Of a stretch of 10,556 bases of DNA, positions 1 through 6,187 are shown in pieces. Within the stretch, counting starts at the first letter, position 1. Each line of letters starts with the position of its first letter. The translations under genes and the position numbers were made by a program. The stretch is from contig CAYPLR010000041.1 in NCBI GenBank assembly GCA_964411675.1, positions 1-10,556 of the forward strand. Reading direction: 5' to 3'. The stretch is from JAAYBG01 sp964411675. GTDB lineage: Bacteria; Bacillota_I; Bacilli_A; ML615J-28; CAG-698. Below the pieces are notes generated by a model. It made no database searches. It saw only the letters and a program-made list of their open reading frames with translations, and was not told where the DNA came from.

Positions 1-30
1 CCTTTTAAACTGTCTACTTTTATTATATCA
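1..30 (-). mobile_element. Possible terminus of an IS3-family (IS150-group-like) insertion sequence, rest off-window
   Basis: Read on the minus strand, bases 30 to 1 begin with TG, contain TATAATA, then an AAAAGTAGACAG stretch and an A-rich run. IS3-family elements end in TG...CA, and many IS150-group elements carry an AGTAGACA- or AGTTAGACA-type block near the tip, with a promoter close behind. If this is right, the element lies to the left of the window with its outer tip near position 30. No transposase, second end or target duplication is visible here, so this is a resemblance only. Confidence 0.25.
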
Positions 31-101
31 CTTTATTTTGTATTGAACCTTTTTTTATGAAAACAGGGGAAAGTTAAAAAGATATGTTTCATGATTTCTA
101 G

Positions 102-107
102 TATAAT
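102..107 (+). promoter_or_regulatory. Isolated -10-like TATAAT
   Basis: A perfect TATAAT lies 17 nt before the ATG at 125. At the 17-nt spacing the -35 region is AAGATA, a poor match, and there is no extended -10 TG. It may be a relic of the promoter for the broken membrane-protein gene, or chance in AT-rich DNA. Confidence 0.25.
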
Positions 108-124
108 GCTAACAAAACTCGCTT

Positions 125-378
125 ATGAATTTTGTTAAAAACTAAATATATTTATTGTTTTGGCGATTGGTTTAACATTATCATTGCTATGGATTATCAA
201 AGAAAAAGACTATTTCTATGGATTTGTAATGATTTGGGCTTTCTCAGGTATCTTATTACGTCATCTCAAACAAGAAAATTTAACTCAACTATATCCAAGC
301 ATTTATATAACTGTTGTTATTTGTATTGCTTATTTTATTGTAGTAAATGATATTGTGTTATTTAGAAGCATTAAGTAG
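125..378 (+). pseudogene. Broken small membrane-protein gene or 3' remnant
   Basis: The open frame ending at TAG 376-378 is clean back to a stop at 136-138. It encodes about 79 residues with two hydrophobic segments: one near its start (IFIVLAIGLTLSLLWII) and one near its end (IYITVVICIAYFIVV), separated by a charged turn and an aromatic stretch (YFYGFVMIWAF). No start codon in this frame has a ribosome binding site; the only early candidate is TTG 160. An ATG at 125 opens MNFVKN and then stops, but one extra A in the run at 137-141 would join it to the downstream frame and give a plausible membrane-protein N-terminus. The gene is therefore either frameshifted or a 3' remnant. The aromatic-rich membrane character is loosely like TspO-type tryptophan-rich proteins, but that is a guess. 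Confidence 0.45.
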
Positions 379-449
379 TACAAATAAGGAATGAATGATT
401 ATTTGATATTCATAATAACTTTTTATATATTGCTTTTTAAAAAGAATTC

Positions 450-478
450 TTGAAAAAAGGGACTAAAAACTTTATAAT
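450..478 (+). promoter_or_regulatory. Promoter of ung (TTGAAA-17-TATAAT)
   Basis: TTGAAA at 450-455 and TATAAT at 473-478 are separated by exactly 17 nt, a near-consensus housekeeping sigma factor promoter. Transcription should start about 7 nt downstream, near 485. That leaves only about 12 nt before the SD-led start codon at 497. Confidence 0.8.
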
Positions 479-496
479 AATTCTATGAGGTGTTCT

Positions 497-1162
497 ATGA
501 TTGTATTTCATAACCATTGGGATCATTTATTGATGGAAGAATTTCAAAAAGAATATTATCGCAAGTTACGAGAATTTTTAGTGGAAGAGTATCGGACAAA
601 GGTAATCTATCCTTCGATGTATGATCTTTTTAAGGCGTTAATATTAACTGACTATGAAAATGTGAAAGTAGTTATATTAGGACAAGATCCTTACCATGGA
701 CCAGGACAAGCCCATGGTTTGTGTTTTTCTGTACCAGAAGGAACTCTTTTGCCTCCTTCCTTACAAAACATTTATAAAGAAATCGAAAATGATTTGCAAA
801 TTAAAATGAATTCTTCTGGGGACCTTACTTGCTGGGCAAAAGAAGGAGTTTTACTCTTGAATACAGTTCTAACAGTAAGAGCAAATCAAGCAAATTCTCA
901 TCGAGGACAAGGGTGGGAAATATTTACAGATAAAATTATAGAATTATTAAATGCACGGGAGAAACCAATGGTATTCATTTTGTGGGGAAACAATGCGAAA
1001 GCAAAGATGGAAAAAATTAATAATCCTCGCCATTTAGTCTTAACAGCACCACATCCTAGTCCACTTTCTGCCTATAATGGATTTTTTGGATGCCGACATT
1101 TTTCAAAAACAAATCATTTTTTGAAAGCATGCAATATCGCACCAATCAATTGGCAAAACTAA
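497..1162 (+). CDS. ung: Uracil-DNA glycosylase, family 1
   Basis: This cytoplasmic base-excision-repair enzyme removes uracil from DNA by hydrolysing the N-glycosidic bond. The 221-residue product has the usual family length. Motif A is GQDPYHG at 62-68 with the catalytic Asp64, followed by the GQAHGLCFSV uracil-pocket stretch at 70-79. LLLNTVLTV lies at 119-127. The C-terminal DNA-intercalation motif is HPSPLS at 186-191 with catalytic His186, followed by GFFGCRHFSKTN. I prefer ATG 497 because GAGGTG (487-492) sits just before it and because homologues begin close to the xxWDxLL motif (here HWDHLL). An in-frame ATG at 485 would add MRCS, but it coincides with the predicted transcription start and would be leaderless. 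The gene is monocistronic in appearance, with its own promoter. Four in-frame stops (TAA TGA TAA TAA) end it. The family assignment is secure. Confidence 0.97.
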   Translation: MIVFHNHWDHLLMEEFQKEYYRKLREFLVEEYRTKVIYPSMYDLFKALILTDYENVKVVILGQDPYHGPGQAHGLCFSVPEGTLLPPSLQNIYKEIENDLQIKMNSSGDLTCWAKEGVLLLNTVLTVRANQANSHRGQGWEIFTDKIIELLNAREKPMVFILWGNNAKAKMEKINNPRHLVLTAPHPSPLSAYNGFFGCRHFSKTNHFLKACNIAPINWQN

Positions 1163-1211
1163 TGATAATAACCAAGGCTTTTATTACAACAAAGATTTGC
1201 CGTAAAATTAC

Positions 1212-1249
1212 TTGATTAAAATTTGAAAAAGATGTATAATAATTATAAT
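1212..1249 (+). promoter_or_regulatory. Promoter(s) of the ylmE-sepF-yggT cluster
   Basis: TTGATT at 1212-1217 and TATAAT at 1235-1240 have a 17-nt spacer. A second overlapping pair, TTGAAA 1223-1228 with TATAAT 1244-1249, has a tighter 15-nt spacer. The first pair is the better match, with a start expected near 1247. A 6-bp inverted repeat (TGAGTT 1249-1254 / AACTCA 1265-1270) lies at the start of the leader. Confidence 0.65.
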
Positions 1250-1307
1250 GAGTTAAAATAGGTAAACTCAAAGGTATAGTTTGTCAGAAAGATTTATAGG
1301 TGGATTT

Positions 1308-1958
1308 ATGGGATTGAGAGAAAGAGTTCAGGAAGTGAAGGATTTTTTAAAAGACTATCCAAATGTTAAATTAATCGCAGCAACAAAATATATGACTTTG
1401 GAAGAAACCAAAGAACTAATTGATGCTGGAATTACTGAAATTGGTGAAAACAGAACAGACATGTTTTTAGAAAAATACAACGCTTTAAAAGATTATAAAC
1501 AAATTGGATGGCATTTTTTCGGTGTGGTTCAAAGCCGTAAAATTAAAGATATAGCTAATAGAATTAATTGTCTACACTCGTTAGATCGTTATTCATTAGC
1601 CGTTGAATTAAATAAAAAGTTAAATGAACCTTTGGATTGTTTTGTCCAAGTAAATATATCAGAGGAACCAAACAAACAAGGAGTTCCAGCAAATAAAGTG
1701 AAAAGTTTTGTTAAACAATTAGAAAATTGTCCAAAAATAAGAGTAATTGGATTGATGTGTATTGCAAAAATGACTTTTGATGAAGAAATTATTCATAAAT
1801 CATTTAAAAAGATGAAACGATTGAAAGAGGAAATTGAGGAGATGAATTTAGAATATGCTCCTTGCCATGAACTTTCAATGGGGATGTCTAACGACTACAA
1901 AATTGCGCTACAATACGGAACAACAACGGTAAGATTAGGGCGAGTTTTTCTAGCATAG
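1308..1958 (+). CDS. ylmE: YggS/YlmE/PROSC-family PLP homeostasis protein
   Basis: This is a single-domain TIM-barrel pyridoxal-5'-phosphate carrier that buffers free PLP and influences amino-acid and keto-acid metabolism. No enzymatic activity is established for the family. The 216 residues show the full signature: the PLP-lysine motif LIAATKYM with Lys27, IGENR, WHFFGVVQSRK (family WHFIGxLQxNK), HSLDR, VQVNISEEPNKQG, GLMCIA, and the C-terminal phosphate-binding stretch LSMGMSNDY...YGTTTVRLGR. Start ATG 1308 is chosen because AGGTGG (1298-1303) precedes it by 4 nt. The alternative TTG 1281 lacks such a site and would add nine residues. In Bacillus and relatives this gene sits next to sepF and ylmG in the division cluster, as here. 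Its usual upstream partner ylmD is absent; ung takes that place. The stop codon abuts the SD of sepF. Confidence 0.95.
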   Translation: MGLRERVQEVKDFLKDYPNVKLIAATKYMTLEETKELIDAGITEIGENRTDMFLEKYNALKDYKQIGWHFFGVVQSRKIKDIANRINCLHSLDRYSLAVELNKKLNEPLDCFVQVNISEEPNKQGVPANKVKSFVKQLENCPKIRVIGLMCIAKMTFDEEIIHKSFKKMKRLKEEIEEMNLEYAPCHELSMGMSNDYKIALQYGTTTVRLGRVFLA

Positions 1959-1968
1959 GGAGGGAAAT

Positions 1969-2337
1969 ATGGGATTGTTCAAGAAAAAACAAGTAAATAC
2001 CATTCAATTCAGTGATTATAGTAATAAAAATAAAAACACTAAAAAATCTGGTGGATTATTAACTTCCTTTGATCGCTTGCAATATTTTACTGTTGCTAAT
2101 AGTTCACAAGAACAATTAATGGAAATGTGTGATATCATCTTGGGAGGAAAAGCAATACTTGCAAATTTTGATCAAATTAGTTCTGACGAAGCAAATTACA
2201 TGTTGTCCTTTATATCAGGAGTTGTTTATGCTACGCAAGGAGAGATCTTCAAATTAGATAATAAATTATTCTTGTTTGGACGCAAGGAAGAATTTGAAGA
2301 TGGTTCCTTACAACAATATGTAGAGGATAGTAGATGA
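1969..2337 (+). CDS. sepF: Cell division protein SepF
   Basis: SepF is a cytoplasmic FtsZ-binding protein that polymerises into rings and tethers the Z-ring to the membrane through its N-terminus. The 122-residue product is shorter than Bacillus SepF (about 150), mainly because the acidic linker is short. The C-terminal SepF (DUF552) domain runs from about residue 40 to 115, with the conserved pattern AILANFDQISSDEANYML, then SFISGVVYATQGEIFKL and a closing FLFGRKEEF strand. The N-terminus MGLFKKKQ is short and basic-hydrophobic. It fits the membrane-targeting segment, although its amphipathic helix is less obvious than usual. A very strong SD, GGGAGGG (1958-1964), precedes ATG 1969. The stop overlaps the start of yggT (ATGA), a sign of translational coupling. 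Its place between ylmE and ylmG matches the conserved cluster order. Confidence 0.95.
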   Translation: MGLFKKKQVNTIQFSDYSNKNKNTKKSGGLLTSFDRLQYFTVANSSQEQLMEMCDIILGGKAILANFDQISSDEANYMLSFISGVVYATQGEIFKLDNKLFLFGRKEEFEDGSLQQYVEDSR

Positions 2338-2588
2338 TTTTAAATTATTTGATAAAAGCCCTCTATTATTTATTGACAGGGTATGGATTTATTATGATGT
2401 TGGGTGTGATTTTATCTTGGCTACCCGGGTTACAACAATATAAAATTCCTCGATGGATTAGGAAAGCAACCAATTGGTATTTGTGGCCATTCCGTGGTTT
2501 TCTAGTGATTGGAATTCTTGATTTTACTCCCGCCATTGGACTTATTCTATATGAGACAATAGTTGGTTTATTAATTGGTTTTATTTAA
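2334..2588 (+). CDS. ylmG: YggT/YlmG-family small membrane protein
   Basis: The 84-residue product has two hydrophobic segments, about residues 5-27 (YLIKALYYLLTGYGFIMMLGVIL, with the SWLPG turn after it) and about 60-82 near the C-terminus. They flank a basic loop (PRWIRKATNWYLWPFRGFL). This is the single-repeat YggT layout, with the conserved W-P-x-R-like loop motif. YlmG-type proteins are linked genetically to cell division, envelope or nucleoid distribution, but the molecular role is not settled. ATG 2334 overlaps the sepF stop by 4 nt, and AGAGGA (2322-2327) inside sepF is the likely SD. The adjacent gene order ylmE-sepF-ylmG supports the call strongly. Confidence 0.92.
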   Translation: MILNYLIKALYYLLTGYGFIMMLGVILSWLPGLQQYKIPRWIRKATNWYLWPFRGFLVIGILDFTPAIGLILYETIVGLLIGFI

Positions 2589-2644
2589 AAATAGGAAAGA
2601 CAAAAGATATTAAAATAGTTAAAATATATGTGGAGGAAAAATAA

Positions 2645-3502
2645 ATGGCTATCAATATACACTTTTTTAGAGAAAATAGTTTAGGTCGATTGGATTATGC
2701 AAAGCTGTTAGAATATTTTGATAATTATCCTAACTTTAAAACTTACTATTCAGAAGACGAAGTAGAAATTCGCTATGTAGACAAGGAATTTAAATCTTCT
2801 TATCGTTATTTAGTTACTAAAAGATGTCGCGTAAACCAAATATATAAGTTGGACCCCGCTTATACAAATGTAAATTTTCTTTTGGAATTACCAATTTTAA
2901 TACCTACTTTCATTGCAAAAGAAATTTTAGGATTTGCTCAAAAACTTTGTAAAGAATTTGAATTGGTTGTTTATAGTGATACTTTTGAAGATGTTAGACA
3001 ATTTAATTTAGTAGAATTATATAGTTTATTTGATAAAACAAGAAATGCTTATATCGATGAATTTGGGTTACAAAATAAAATTCCAATTGATACGGAAAAA
3101 CTAAGTGAAATTTGTAAATATCAAAGAACAGTGGATAGTTTAAGAGAATATTATCACAATGAAGTGGATGTAAATTATTGCGAACCAATGATTGATAAAA
3201 CAACAAATGAACATGGAATTAGTTGTACATGGAATTTTGGTATCCCAACAGTTTTTCCACCTCATCTAGATTATATTTGTATTAATGATGAAGAAAATGT
3301 TAAATTTATGGTAAGAAGAGCTGATTTCTATGCGATTGTTGGTAAATATCTAGAAGAAATCGTTGGTTTTTTACCAGATATGTATATATTAAAAGCGAAA
3401 AAAGCGCGCGCTGCACGTAAAACAATCAATAAATTACGTAAATTTGCTATTGTTGACCAAAACTTCAAAGAAATACGTATCAGCGATTTCATTGATCGAT
3501 AG
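2645..3502 (+). CDS. Uncharacterised 285-residue cytoplasmic protein
   Basis: I do not recognise this family. The gene is clearly real: it is long, well codon-structured and preceded by GGAGG (2632-2636) 8 nt before ATG 2645. The product has no signal peptide and no convincing membrane helix. Visible features are an aromatic and acidic N-terminal part (residues 1-55), the hydrophobic segment FLLELPILIPTFIAKEIL at 78-95, a likely alpha/beta core with FELVVYSD at 105-112, and a strongly basic C-terminal helix at 250-267 (KAKKARAARKTINKLRKF) that could bind nucleic acid or an acidic surface. Only a few cysteines are present, with no zinc-finger pattern and no Walker motif. It sits where ylmH and divIVA normally follow ylmG in Bacillus, but it lacks the S4 RNA-binding motif of YlmH and the coiled coil of DivIVA. 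It is probably co-transcribed with its neighbours. A weak promoter-like AAGACA-17-TAAAAT (2597-2625) also lies just upstream. Confidence 0.85.
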   Translation: MAINIHFFRENSLGRLDYAKLLEYFDNYPNFKTYYSEDEVEIRYVDKEFKSSYRYLVTKRCRVNQIYKLDPAYTNVNFLLELPILIPTFIAKEILGFAQKLCKEFELVVYSDTFEDVRQFNLVELYSLFDKTRNAYIDEFGLQNKIPIDTEKLSEICKYQRTVDSLREYYHNEVDVNYCEPMIDKTTNEHGISCTWNFGIPTVFPPHLDYICINDEENVKFMVRRADFYAIVGKYLEEIVGFLPDMYILKAKKARAARKTINKLRKFAIVDQNFKEIRISDFIDR

Positions 3503-3510
3503 GGTTTACT

Positions 3511-4167
3511 ATGGTTAATAAATTAATTGATCATACTATTCTAAAAGCATTTGCTACTGAGGCCGATATTAAGAATTTATGCGACGAAGCATGTAAATAT
3601 GATTTTGCTAGTGTTTGTGTTAATCCAACTAATGTTGCGCTAGCAAGTAAATTATTATTTGGTTCTGATGTTTTAGTTTGTACAGTAATTGGATTTCCTT
3701 TGGGAGCCAATACTATAGAAACAAAACAAGCAGAAACAATTGATGCAATTAATAATGGTGCAGAAGAAATTGATATGGTTATTAATGTAGGTAAAGCCAA
3801 AGAACATAATTTTGACTATATCTATGAAGAAATCAAAGCAGTTGTTACGAGTGCTCAAGGTCGTTTAGTGAAAGTAATCATTGAAACTTGCTATTTAAGC
3901 GATGAAGAAAAAATAGAAGTGTGTAAAGCAGCCGCTTCAGCAGGTGCACAATTTGTGAAGACATCAACAGGTTTTGGTACTGGTGGAGCAACAGTTGCTG
4001 ATGTAGCCTTAATGCGAGCAAGTATTCTAGCAGACATGAGCGTAAAAGCAAGTGGTGGAATTAAAACCTTAGAAGATTTAGAAAAAATGGTTGCTGCTGG
4101 TGCTAATCGAATAGGAACTAGTGCTGGTGTTGCTATTATGAAAGAATACAAAGAGAGGAAAAAGTAA
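3511..4167 (+). CDS. deoC: Deoxyribose-phosphate aldolase
   Basis: This cytoplasmic class I aldolase splits 2-deoxy-D-ribose-5-phosphate into acetaldehyde and glyceraldehyde-3-phosphate, the last step of deoxynucleoside catabolism. The 218-residue product has the usual length for the short Gram-positive form. Hallmarks are LIDHT at 5-9, VCTVIGFPLG at 56-65, EIDMVINVG at 86-94 with Asp88, VKVIIETCYL at 120-129, the Schiff-base lysine Lys150 in FVKTSTGF, and Lys179 in VKASGGIK, which tunes the Schiff-base lysine. ATG 3511 follows the previous stop by 8 nt, with a modest AGGG (3501-3504) as SD. The deoD gene begins 2 nt after its stop, so the two form a salvage pair. I see no deoR- or cytR-type regulator or operator in the window. 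Confidence 0.97.
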   Translation: MVNKLIDHTILKAFATEADIKNLCDEACKYDFASVCVNPTNVALASKLLFGSDVLVCTVIGFPLGANTIETKQAETIDAINNGAEEIDMVINVGKAKEHNFDYIYEEIKAVVTSAQGRLVKVIIETCYLSDEEKIEVCKAAASAGAQFVKTSTGFGTGGATVADVALMRASILADMSVKASGGIKTLEDLEKMVAAGANRIGTSAGVAIMKEYKERKK

Positions 4168-4169
4168 TT

Positions 4170-4880
4170 ATGGCTACTCCTCACATAGAAGTAAATGATA
4201 AGAATCTAATCGCATCGACGGTGTTAATGCCTGGAGATCCATTAAGAGCTGAATATATTGCCAATACTTATTTAACTGATATAGTAAAAATTAATAGTGT
4301 AAGAAATATGTTTGGTTTTACAGGCTTTTATAAAGGGAAAAAAGTTACTGTGATGGGATCAGGAATGGGAATGCCAAGTATTGGAATTTATTCTTACGAA
4401 TTATTCAATGTTTATGGAGTTGAAAATATCATTAGAATCGGTTCCTGTGGTGCTTATTCACCAAAGATTAAGATTTATGATGTCATCATAGCAACCAGCG
4501 CTTTTAGTGAATCAACTTATGCAAAAGTTGCTTATGGATACGAAGAAAATATCTTAGATGCCAATCCTTATTTAAATCAAAGATTAAATGATAGTGCTAT
4601 GAAACTGGGATTTCCTGTTTATAATGAAATCATTCATTCAGCAGATGTCTTTTATCGCAATTGTGGAAATGTTTTTCATGATGTCCGTGATAAATATGGT
4701 TGTGTTGCTGTTGAAATGGAATCCTTTGCGTTATTTGCTAATGCTCGTTATTTACATAAGAAAGCAGCTTGCATTTTAACTGTTTCTGATTCATTAGTTA
4801 CTCATGAAGCAACATCATCTGAAGAACGACAAAAATCTTTCAATCGGATGATGGAAATAGCTTTAGATGCAGCAATATAA
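4170..4880 (+). CDS. deoD: Purine-nucleoside phosphorylase, DeoD type (hexameric family)
   Basis: DeoD phosphorolytically cleaves purine (deoxy)nucleosides to the free base and (deoxy)ribose-1-phosphate in the cytoplasm. The 236 residues match the DeoD-type NP-I family: MATPHI at the N-terminus (the His contributed to the neighbouring subunit's site), the phosphate-binding MPGDPLRA at 20-27, VMGSGMGMPS, the RIGSCGA phosphate loop, VAVEMESFALF, which holds the ribose-binding Met-Glu pair, and TVSDSLVTHE with the base-protonating Asp. GAGAGG (4153-4158) inside the end of deoC serves as SD, and only 2 nt separate the genes. No phosphopentomutase gene (deoB), which would link the two enzymes, is in the window. 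The TAA stop forms part of the terminator stem that follows. Confidence 0.97.
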   Translation: MATPHIEVNDKNLIASTVLMPGDPLRAEYIANTYLTDIVKINSVRNMFGFTGFYKGKKVTVMGSGMGMPSIGIYSYELFNVYGVENIIRIGSCGAYSPKIKIYDVIIATSAFSESTYAKVAYGYEENILDANPYLNQRLNDSAMKLGFPVYNEIIHSADVFYRNCGNVFHDVRDKYGCVAVEMESFALFANARYLHKKAACILTVSDSLVTHEATSSEERQKSFNRMMEIALDAAI

Positions 4881-4899
4881 AGCGGGTGACCGCTTTTTT
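4879..4899 (+). terminator. Rho-independent terminator after deoD
   Basis: AAAGCGG (4879-4885) pairs perfectly with CCGCTTT (4890-4896) around a GTGA loop (GNRA-type tetraloop), and the T run continues to 4899. The stem begins inside the deoD stop codon. It closes the transcript that starts at the ylmE promoter. Confidence 0.88.
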
Positions 4900-4921
4900 A
4901 TAAGTTTGGAGAATATTATCA

Positions 4922-6184
4922 ATGGAAGTAATAAGAAGAAAAATAAATAATATAGAAACATTTCTAGTGAAAACAAATAAATTTAAAACAATCACAATGC
5001 AAATTGTTTTTGCAAATGTCTTCACAAAGGAAAATGCCACTATTAGAGCATTATTGTCACGGGTATTAGGAAACTCAAGCAAAAAATACAATACAAAAAA
5101 GAAAATTGTTGAAAAATCTTGTGATTTATATAATGCAGAAGTTAGTGTAGGTTATACTAGATATTATCGGACTAGTTTAATTGCCTTTACATTAGATATT
5201 GTTAATGAAAAAAATCTAGCAAATACAAAAGATCTAACAAAAAAAGCGATTGATTTTCTTTTAGATACGATTTTTAATCCTAATATTATAAACAATGCTT
5301 TTTCCATTAAGGAATTTAATGAGGAAAAGCGATTATTAAAAGAATCAATGCAAAAAGTATACAACAATAAAAGTCGTTTTGCTTTTCGTCGTCTAATTGA
5401 AGAAATGTGTAAAAATGAAATTATCGGTGTTCATTCCACAGGAACTATTGCTAATTTGGAAAAGATTACACCAGAGCAATTATATCAAGAATACTTAGCC
5501 ATGATGAAACAGGATGAAATTTCTATTTATATCGTTGGCGATATTGAAGAAAACAAGATTATCAATCAACTTCAAGCATTCCAACAAATAGATAATCACC
5601 CCCTACAACTTGAAGTCGTAAACTTTGAACCTAATGAAATTAAAAAAGTTAGGGAAATAAAAGAAATTCAAAAAATTAAACAAGCAAAGTTAGTTATGGG
5701 ATATCGTTTAGATATCAATAGTTTAGATCCTCTTTATCCGGCTTTATTGGTTTTCAATTCCATGTTTGGAGGATTATTCTCTTCCAATTTATTTACTGCT
5801 GTAAGAGAAGAAAAAGGATTGGCTTACGATATTTCTTCTCATGATATTGCTAATAACAAATTATTTGTGATTACAGCAGGAATTGATAGCGATCAATACC
5901 AACAAACAATTAAGATTATTGCCAATGAATTAAATAAATATTGCCTTGGTGATATTGATTCTGAGTTAATGGCAGTTGCAAAAGAATCAATACTAAACGA
6001 AGTACAAGAAACAGAAGATAGTCCTGAAAATTTGATCGCTCATATACAAAACAATTATTTTACTAAAATAGAAAAAACTATTGCTGAAGATATTGAAGAA
6101 ATATCAAAAGTTACTGTTGATGATATTAAACAAGTTGCAATGGGAATAAAACTAGATACAATTTATTTACTTAGTGACAGGTGA
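4922..6184 (+). CDS. M16-family peptidase-like subunit without zinc motif (YmfF-like)
   Basis: The 420-residue product is an M16B-type two-domain protein related to Bacillus YmfF and the alpha subunit of mitochondrial processing peptidase. The region where HxxEH should lie (about 44-53, LLSRVLGNSS) has no His or Glu, so this chain cannot bind the catalytic zinc. The C-terminal half instead carries the conserved VREEKGLAY at 294-302, whose Arg295 and Tyr302 correspond to the substrate-contacting Arg/Tyr pair of M16 enzymes. ISIYIVGDIEE marks the end of the first domain. No signal peptide is seen, so it should be cytoplasmic. GGAG (4908-4911) precedes ATG 4922 by 10 nt. The gene lies 22 nt beyond the deoD terminator with no clear promoter between, and its stop is 3 nt before the active partner. 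Bacterial M16B pairs are known to work as heterodimers, and the same is inferred here. Confidence 0.9.
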   Translation: MEVIRRKINNIETFLVKTNKFKTITMQIVFANVFTKENATIRALLSRVLGNSSKKYNTKKKIVEKSCDLYNAEVSVGYTRYYRTSLIAFTLDIVNEKNLANTKDLTKKAIDFLLDTIFNPNIINNAFSIKEFNEEKRLLKESMQKVYNNKSRFAFRRLIEEMCKNEIIGVHSTGTIANLEKITPEQLYQEYLAMMKQDEISIYIVGDIEENKIINQLQAFQQIDNHPLQLEVVNFEPNEIKKVREIKEIQKIKQAKLVMGYRLDINSLDPLYPALLVFNSMFGGLFSSNLFTAVREEKGLAYDISSHDIANNKLFVITAGIDSDQYQQTIKIIANELNKYCLGDIDSELMAVAKESILNEVQETEDSPENLIAHIQNNYFTKIEKTIAEDIEEISKVTVDDIKQVAMGIKLDTIYLLSDR

Positions 6185-6187
6185 GAG

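Noticed and set aside
132..350. Alternative frame across the broken membrane gene starting at TTG 132
   Set aside because: It has a Cys/Tyr-rich composition, no SD and no domain sense; the frame ending at 378 is hydrophobic and more protein-like.
1249..1270. 6-bp inverted repeat in the ylmE leader as an operator or attenuator
   Set aside because: It is too short, with a 10-nt loop, and is readily expected by chance in AT-rich DNA.
2335..2337. UGA recoding to tryptophan
   Set aside because: sepF, both M16 genes and cca end at TGA at the expected family lengths, and tryptophan is written TGG throughout.
3003..4184. Several minus-strand open frames opposite the unknown gene and deoC
   Set aside because: They lie wholly antisense to well-supported genes, lack SD sites and read as Phe/Ile/Cys-rich or Ala/Ser-rich mirror translations of the real frames.
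4840..5367. Minus-strand open frames opposite the deoD end and first M16 gene, and another opposite the cca end (9542-9742)
   Set aside because: They are antisense shadows without start signals; their hydrophobic look follows from complementing Lys- and Glu-rich AT-rich coding DNA.
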